Notes under the pieces: generated by a model
What the model was told of the DNA's origin: nothing
The model's database searches: none
What the model saw: only the letters and a program-made list of their open reading frames with translations
Made by a program: the position numbers and the translations under genes
Part shown: one piece after another, positions 58,158-64,000 of the stretch
Layout of the letters: each line of letters starts with the position of its first letter
Numbering within the stretch: position 1 is the stretch's first letter
Assembly (NCBI GenBank): GCA_963971225.1
Contig: OZ020267.1
Span: 49,175,993-49,239,992, forward strand
Direction of reading: 5' to 3'
Source of the DNA: Melieria omissa
Lineage: Eukaryota > Arthropoda > Insecta > Diptera > Ulidiidae
DNA length: 64,000 nucleotides

Positions 58158-59138
58158 GGGGGGCCTCTAGCTGTAAATTTTGAAAAAATTTCAAATTTCA
58201 AAATTTCAGATTTTTTTTTCATTTTATATTTTTATAGTATAACTACCATAGAAAAAGTATACGAACGGATTTTGTCGAATTCGCAGACGTCTCTTAGATA
58301 GAGAGCCTCAAATCCGTCTCGTTCGGTTTTAAAACTTTAAACGCGTTTTTTTGAAAACACATTTTTTGACCATTGCGCCATGATTCCGTCGAAACTAATT
58401 GACCGATTCACTTGATTCTTGTTTTGCTGTATTCAAAACGTTTTGCTCCACGGGTTAACCTACGGAGATTGCGCTTTATTGACTAGCCGATTCTTGGGGG
58501 GAGTTTTTAGAGCAAAAAAAGGGGCGAATTTCGAAAAAAAAACGTTAACCCTTATTCTCATACCCAAACTTACTAACGTCGTTTGGCACCCGGGGTACCC
58601 GGGTACCCATTTCATGAAATTTTTAAGTTTTCAATATTTTGTTAATTAAAAAGTGTTTATAAAATTTTGATATGATTTGTTCGCTTTTCACCTAAATAAC
58701 GAGGATCCGGAAGGTAAACAAAAAATTTTCATTATTTGTCAGTTTTTTTCACGAAAATACATCGCAGTGGGCACCCGGGTACCCGGGTATGAGAATAAGG
58801 GTTAAAACGATGCCGCGGCTCCAATTTTGATCAGATCGGGTTCATTATAGGTCATCCTTTAATTGGAGTAATGCTTGTTAAGAGAACATTTTTGGATTAC
58901 ATTTCAGACGAACAGGGACAAAGTTAGGATGGCGCAAACGCACCCTTAAAAAAAAAACATGGCCGGTAATCAGCTGGCGGACCCCAACAGTGTTCGCGGT
59001 AGCACGTGGAAACAATTTTTTTTTATAATTCAATATGTAAAGAATAAATATAAGAAGAATTATCTCATATATTTGCAGTTTCTGAAAAAAAATCCCCAAA
59101 AAAGCTTTAAAAAACACCGTTTGTACTAGAGGACCCCC
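58158..59138. mobile_element. TTAA-flanked element interrupted by a piggyBac-like MITE (outer)
   Basis: The inverted ends read GGGGGGCCTCTAG and GGGGGTCCTCTAG, with TTAA at 58154-58157 and 59139-59142. Without the inner insertion it is about 724 bp and has no recognisable transposase. The TTAAGGGGGG start is shared with 1032-1725. A TA duplication with A-initial ends is an equally possible reading. Confidence 0.65.
58549..58801. mobile_element. piggyBac-like MITE (inner)
   Basis: A perfect TTAA duplication (58545-58548, 58802-58805) flanks 17-bp perfect inverted ends CCCTTATTCTCATACCC. Inside each end lies an ACCCGGGTACCCGGG-type palindromic block. It is 253 bp and noncoding. TTAA plus CCC-initial ends is the classic piggyBac signature. 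Confidence 0.88.
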
Positions 59139-59310
59139 TTAAGCTTGATTATAGCAATGCAATCGACATGAATAAAGACAGTCGGCTGTTGACTTTACTA
59201 GTTATATTTATTCTGTGCAATGTTTTCATGCCGTTTACTTATGCAACACCCATCAAATAATTTCTGGCCCATTCTTACGAAACTGTAAGAAGTGATCGAA
59301 ATTTAATGTA

Positions 59311-60614
59311 AGGCTTGTCCACGAAATAACTTTTACATTTTCTATTATTAATAGCTACTAAATAAAATATTGAACTAATGTTTGTGTGAGTATTTATTAT
59401 CTCTTATAACTCAAAGTTTGTGATAATGCACAAATATTTTAAAGTTCAATTGGATTTCTTACAAATCTACGTATTTTTGCTTTCAATCCCCTCATCAAAT
59501 GTTGCACACCAGATTTTCCAATTTTTTTGGCCATACTGTTCCACTTTTTTATAAAATCAATCTTTCCCTTAGCACGTTTTTTATATTTCAGTAAGTTTCG
59601 TTTCATTATTGCCCAAAATCGTTCGACTGGCCGAAGCTGTGGGCAATTTGGGGGATTGTGATTTTTCTCAACAACACGGATCTTATTCCTTTGGTACCAC
59701 TCTTTGACAATTTTTGCATAGTGGACTGTTGCTAAGTCTGGCCAAAATAAAGGTGGAACAGCGTGCTCTCTGTACAATGGCAAAAGTCGTTTGTTGAGAC
59801 ATTCCTTCAAGTAAATTTTACTGTTAAGAGTGCCAGTTGTAACAAAAGGACGAGTGTATTTGCCACAGCTACATATGGCCTGCCAAACCATATACTTTTT
59901 ACCATATTTGTCCATCCGTTTATACTTGAACCTTTTCATAACGCCACCCTTCAGGTATGCTGTGTAATATCCTCGACCTGGAAGCTGTATGAAATCTTCT
60001 TTGACATACATTTCGTCATCCATTAACACGCAGCCTTTAAAACGACACAGATCATTCGATAAAAGTTTTCGGGCTCGATTTCTGGCACGCTTTTCCACTT
60101 CGGAGTTACGATTTGGCACTTTTTGAACAACGAAAGATTTGAGCTCGTAGTGTCTTTTAATTTTCGCAATGTATGATTTCGAAACTTCGAATTTTCGTGC
60201 CAAATCTCGTAAAGATTGGTTTGGATTTTTTTCCAGAGAAACTTTCACCTTACGAGCTATATCTTTATAGACGAAACCTTTTTTTCGTCCGGCTCCGACG
60301 ATACGGGATGTGGACAGGTCCTTCTTGTATTTAATTACCACATTTCTAGCTGTTGCGCTGGAAACTTTGGCTAGTCTTCCCAACAATGCGTACAAAGCCG
60401 TTGGATTTTCGAAAAAGTGGGCAATTATTTTTTGTCGAATTTTCTCTTCTTTAGATGCCATTTTGATTGAATCACTTTGAATTTCAAAATACAATTGACC
60501 ACTAATAGCTGAAATTTGACAGATTCTGAAAAGCGAATTTTTTTTTTAGAAATTTCGGTGCTTACTATACTTTTTTTCGTTTTACATTGTAAAAGTTATT
60601 TCGTGGACAAGCCT
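59311..60614 (-). mobile_element. Complete DD37E Tc1/mariner-superfamily element
   Basis: It is 1304 bp with perfect 27-bp inverted ends starting AGGCTTGTCCACGAAATAAC and TA on both sides (59309-59310, 60615-60616). It contains a single unbroken minus-strand transposase. The perfect ends and open frame make this the only transposon in the window that looks autonomous and young. Confidence 0.95.
59439..60461 (-). CDS. DD37E transposase (ITmD37E-like), apparently intact
   Basis: Cut-and-paste transposase of 340 residues. I chose the ATG at 60461 (MASKEEKIRQK); the frame is open 11 codons further upstream, but MAS... matches how such proteins begin. Two helix-turn-helix segments (about residues 5-49 and 73-105) are separated by GAGRKKG, a GRPR-like hook. 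The DDE domain shows the first acid in CVLMDDEMYV (about 148-149), the second Asp in LFWPDLATVHY (242) and Glu in RPVERFWA (280). That leaves exactly 37 residues between the last two, as in the DD37E group first known from mosquitoes. WPDLA and NPPNCPQLRPVERFW are characteristic of that group. No stop, frameshift or missing motif was seen. Whether it is expressed or active cannot be told from sequence. Confidence 0.9.
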   Translation of the reverse strand: MASKEEKIRQKIIAHFFENPTALYALLGRLAKVSSATARNVVIKYKKDLSTSRIVGAGRKKGFVYKDIARKVKVSLEKNPNQSLRDLARKFEVSKSYIAKIKRHYELKSFVVQKVPNRNSEVEKRARNRARKLLSNDLCRFKGCVLMDDEMYVKEDFIQLPGRGYYTAYLKGGVMKRFKYKRMDKYGKKYMVWQAICSCGKYTRPFVTTGTLNSKIYLKECLNKRLLPLYREHAVPPLFWPDLATVHYAKIVKEWYQRNKIRVVEKNHNPPNCPQLRPVERFWAIMKRNLLKYKKRAKGKIDFIKKWNSMAKKIGKSGVQHLMRGLKAKIRRFVRNPIEL

Positions 60615-60616
60615 TA

Positions 60617-61430
60617 GATTAATTCAAAAGTACACAGTGCAACAATTATGTGTTAAGACTGCCTCTAGAAAACACAATTAAAACATGATATCTGCTAATT
60701 TTTCAGTATATTTATTCGAAATATTCTCCTCCTGATTCAATACACTTGTTACATCGATTTAATAGTGATTCAAACGCGTGTTCCAGCTCATTTTTCGGAA
60801 TTACCTCCAGTGCCCTCGTCGAAGCCCGTTGTATGGTCGAATGTCATCAAAAAAGCATCCTTTCAACTTCAATTTCAGTTTCGAGAACAAAGAGAAGTCG
60901 CACGGTGCCAAATCAGGTGAATACGGCGGATGATTCCACACACAGATCTGATTCGGAGCCAAAAATTTACGAACAATGAGTACTGTGTGACTCGGTGCAT
61001 TGTCGTGCAACAGAGACCAACTTTTTGGATCGCGGTATTCTGGTCAAATACAACGGATTCTGACCATCAAACACTTCAAAACTTCGAGATAATATGCGGC
61101 AGTAACTGTTTGACCAGTTGGAACAAATTCTTTGTGGATAATTTCTTTGCTATCGAAGAATGTTATGAGCATTGTTTTGATTTTTGATGGAACTTTTCAT
61201 GTTTTTTTGGCTTGTGGCAAGTTTTTTGATTTCCATTCCGAACTTTGACGCTTGGTTTCTGGATCGTATTGGAAACACCATGTTTCATCACCCGTAACAA
61301 TTGTTTTCAAGAAGTTTGGATCATTTTCTGCGGCTGCAACGATGTCTAATGTGAATGACCGCTCCTTGCTCAATGTTAAAATTTCAACATCAAACGAAAA
61401 CGTGTTTTGCAAAATGAATTTTAATAAATA
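60617..61430 (-). pseudogene. 5'-truncated mariner transposase (DD34D), broken
   Basis: On the minus strand the frame begins inside the transposase (SKERSFTLDIVAAAENDPNF). It then shows IVTGDETWCFQYDPETKRQS (first Asp, about 61290), a stretch with stop codons (about 61010-61190), HDNAPSH (second Asp), and HPPYSPDLAPCDF with the third Asp after 34 intervening residues. A frameshift near 60840 follows before the terminal ALEVIPKNELEHAFE and SGGEYFE, stop at about 60715. The DNA-binding N-terminus and the 5' end are missing. It lies within about 100 bp of the intact DD37E element but belongs to a different family, so it cannot be a derivative of it. Confidence 0.88.
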
Positions 61431-61680
61431 TTAAATGTCAACCAAATGTCATGAAATTTTGAGAGTTAGTAGAGGAAGGTTGAAGCTTCAAAACGCATGC
61501 ACTTGCACATAGATGGCGCGCTTGGTTGCTGAGGTATGGTTCGAGTATTAATACATAAGTGTTGCATTGTGTATATGCTGACAGGTGGGTTTGATCAACA
61601 TAATATTTTAATACGATTTTAGTTACTAAAGTGGATGTGTCAAGTAGACGTGGTTAACTTAAAGTAGTCTATATTTTTGG

Positions 61681-61712
61681 TTTTATTTTATTTTATTTTA
61701 TTTTATTTTATA
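61681..61712 (+). repeat. (TTTTA)n microsatellite
   Basis: About six uninterrupted TTTTA units. Confidence 0.9.
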
Positions 61713-63090
61713 ATTTAAAATTCATATAGCTGTACAGAAATATACTGTATAATATACAGTGTATATATATATATAGCCAATTTTAATTAGCATAGGCGTC
61801 TAGCATTACTTAGTCGGATTTTTTTATATTAGTAACAGCTTATGGTTGTCTCAGTGATAACCGGAATGTTTTTATATCCATATTGCTTCATAAATAAATA
61901 GTATCGCTAATTTTTCGTCACTGCAGTAAGCGTGACAGGTGATCGTGAACAATCATAATGAACGACTGAAGTGTTGATTGTATCAACAAGTAAATATAAC
62001 CTTGTATCTGCCACACCTGGCAGGGAGGCGTATGCGACTTATGTTTTCTTCCCAATGAAACACAGAATCATTTGTTATCAATATTGCATTAAAGACATCT
62101 ATCGCTTTGTTAGATATCTTTGTTTTCTCTTTGATAAGTTGGCCCCTTAAGTGGGCGTGGCCAATTTCATAAAGCCTATGTTTGGTGGAACGATATGCTG
62201 AATCAATTAATACGCATATCGCCTTACAAACCTTACCATAGCTGATATCTCTTATTAAAGTTTGCGTAGAAGGGGGCGTATTAAGTGGGCGTGACCAAAT
62301 TTTACTGAAATAGTCGTATTCACAATCGTGTGCTATTGGGATTGCAAATCTGTGCATACATTTAATATCAATTGTGAGCGTTTTTTTCTGTTTAGTTTGC
62401 AATACTTGTTGCTAAACATGAAATTCACAGCTTCTATGAATGCAGCCAGTTAGAACAGGAGCACTCGCAGAGTTTTTGCTAGGGAACTCCCTGGAGATAA
62501 TGGTATAAACAGAATCAAATCGTCGGCCGAATTTTAAGCAACGAAAAATTACGTCGCTGCATTAGTCGTCGTGAGAATACGCACAGTGCGAAATTCGCAT
62601 AAGCTATTTACAAAAATTATTCCTTCAAACACGGCAAACACACGATAGGTCGAAGAGGCACTTATTCTTAATAACTTCCTCAATTAGGAGCTCCGTCTTG
62701 TCCATTTTCTAAGACATACAAAAGGAAAAGAGAAAATTGATTATTGGCACAACTTTTTATTTCATTGAAATTTGAAGCACTTACAACTTTGCAACCTCAA
62801 AGTAGCACAAATCACAAAATTTTTGCAGAATTGTTCGTTTGTTTATATTTTCGATTTTCATCTCTGACAGCTGCTCAGCTGATTTGTTCACACGACGCTG
62901 CAATAAAATTAGAATTTGTTCTATCGTCGGACGACCGATCGTCGGCCGAATATCGCAGTCGTCGTCGTTGTGGGCAATCACATGCACTGGTGTGTGTTTT
63001 AATTTTGACAGCATACGTTCGTTGCGTTAAATTCGTCCGACGATTTAATCTGTTTATACCATAACTTAGTTCTTTGTTTATGATCTCTTC

Positions 63091-63185
63091 ACTCCACTTT
63101 TGTTTAGTTTCTCTTTTCTTCTTTTCCCATGTTTATCACTCCTTCACTTTTGTTTAGTTTCTCTTTTCTTCTTTTCCCATGTTTA
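63091..63185 (+). repeat. 50-bp tandem duplication
   Basis: A block starting CACTTTTGTTTAGTTTCTCT and ending TTTTCCCATGTTTA occurs twice with a 50-bp period and no visible mismatch over about 40 bp. This is a recent local duplication. Confidence 0.85.
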
Positions 63186-63370
63186 ACAATTTGCTCTTCG
63201 GCTATTGCTTATTTTTCCTAACAGCTGTCAGCATTTGCATAGTAAATGTAAACTATGGGTTCTGTTGCATATTTACAGGGGTGTAGCAAAAGCATCTCCG
63301 TGTATTTTGTTAGTGTAGAGTTAAAATACCTTTACCTTCACATATTTTCTGTTGCCAATTCATTAAACTT

Positions 63371-63760
63371 ATGTCTTTACGCAACAGAGGGACTTTCTTG
63401 TCCATTTCCTTTATTTTTGATGTCTTAACTGGAAGTGTGGATTGCTCTGCTCTTCTTAGCAAAATTAACCTCAATGTGTCGGGCAGAGTTCTCAGCCGCT
63501 CTGAATTGTTTACTGTTGGCTTCAGCCAAACTCTTTATGGCCTGAATGCTCCTATTAATAGAGTTTTGGCTGAGTTCAACCACATTCAAAGTTCTTTAGA
63601 CATAGATCTTTCTTCACCTAGGAATATTTTTCGAAATGCCTTAAAATGCTATCTATCTCGTAATTTTTTTATTTTAAGTTTTTAATGTGTTTCTCATATC
63701 ATATTCTTATAGTCTGTAAAGTGCTTCCATAGTCTAAATAAATAAACAAATATATATACT
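63371..63760 (+). pseudogene. Jockey-type non-LTR retrotransposon, 3' fragment
   Basis: A 104-codon frame (63371-63685) includes FIFDVLTGSVDCSALLSKIN and then NRVLAEFNHIQSSLDIDLSS. This resembles the region after the reverse transcriptase at the C-terminus of jockey-like ORF2 proteins. A short 3' untranslated part ends in an A-rich AAATAAATAAACAAA tail at about 63739-63752. Everything upstream, including the endonuclease and catalytic reverse transcriptase core, is missing, as in a 5'-truncated insertion. Confidence 0.65.
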
Positions 63761-64000
63761 CCACTACTTTGCAAATGCTACGATGCAAGACCGTTTGCAC
63801 AAGATTGTGAATAGGGCTAATAAAAAGCATTTAAAGTGCACAAGTACCTACTGAAAAATTAATGAACACACAAATACAAGTACACATTCATATTTGAATT
63901 TATATGGGTATGTAAGTAAGTGTGAATATGTTAGTGTAAATAATGCTACATTGCTCCGAAACCGCTTAACTGCAAGTCGCTTAACTGAAAAATCCGCTTG
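63761..64000. other. Noncoding stretch, no gene seen
   Basis: AT-rich with CATA/TGTA words. No motif. Confidence 0.5.

Larger units (their letters stand above)
61431..63370. other. Noncoding stretch (1.9 kb), no gene seen
   Basis: Holds a TTTTA microsatellite (61681-61712), a TA run (about 61761-61775), two TTAAGTGGGCGTG words (about 62147 and 62282) and a tandem duplication (63091-63185). A 139-codon minus-strand frame (61983-62402) is motif-free. GC-richer 62850-63050 shows no exon. Confidence 0.45.

Noticed and set aside
61983..62402. 139-codon minus-strand open frame
   Set aside because: No motif. The region contains repeated TTAAGTGGGCGTG words and looks like repeat-derived noncoding DNA.

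Overview
The window looks like nuclear DNA of a higher fly. It is AT-rich and gene-poor, with short dipteran-type introns (54-78 bp) and a dense layer of cut-and-paste DNA transposons. A tephritid fruit fly is my best guess. That is inference from the transposon mix and the P450 type, not a database match.

Host genes are few. The only complete one is a cytochrome P450 of the CYP4 clan on the + strand (25679-27667). Its eight exons join without an internal stop into 515 residues and carry the C-helix, ExxR and haem-cysteine motifs. Two more + strand exons (10875-10983 and 56108-56279) each start with ATG, encode a signal-peptide-like hydrophobic segment, and end at a GTAAG donor in phase 1. 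They could be alternative first exons of one large gene whose body lies beyond 64000, or first exons of two genes. In the first case the P450 would be nested in a long intron. Apart from these I see no convincing host coding sequence, and the remaining non-transposon DNA reads as intronic or intergenic.

Mobile DNA makes up most of the recognisable content. From left to right: a TTAA-flanked element (1032-1725); a weak piggyBac-like candidate (2247-2760); twin hAT elements with perfect 8-bp target duplications (4857-5769, 9019-9703); a TA-flanked foldback MITE (6910-7545); a near full-length dead mariner (11844-13086); a mariner remnant (about 14700-14805); a 5'-truncated non-LTR retrotransposon with its RNase H domain (16777-17795); a deleted mariner (19704-20221) inside a possible hAT; a half foldback element (22749-about 23140); a deleted mariner (23830-24397); a tRNA-derived SINE-like unit (24795-25085); a CAC-ended foldback element just 3' of the P450 (27766-28411); a tRNA-Glu-like unit (28929-28999); a Tc1-like hairpin MITE (29784-29977); a MITE within a MITE (34806-35624); two mariner remnants (39791-40640, 41721-42211); several piggyBac-like MITEs (45709-45950, 50512-50999, 58549-58801); a deleted mariner-related element (48657-49523); a second CAC-ended foldback family (56729-57605); and a jockey-type fragment (63371-63760).

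The most notable single item is 59311-60614. It is a Tc1/mariner-superfamily element with perfect 27-bp inverted ends, TA flanks and an uninterrupted 340-codon transposase whose D-D-E residues show the 37-residue spacing of the DD37E group. Every other transposase in the window is broken, so this copy looks young and possibly still active.
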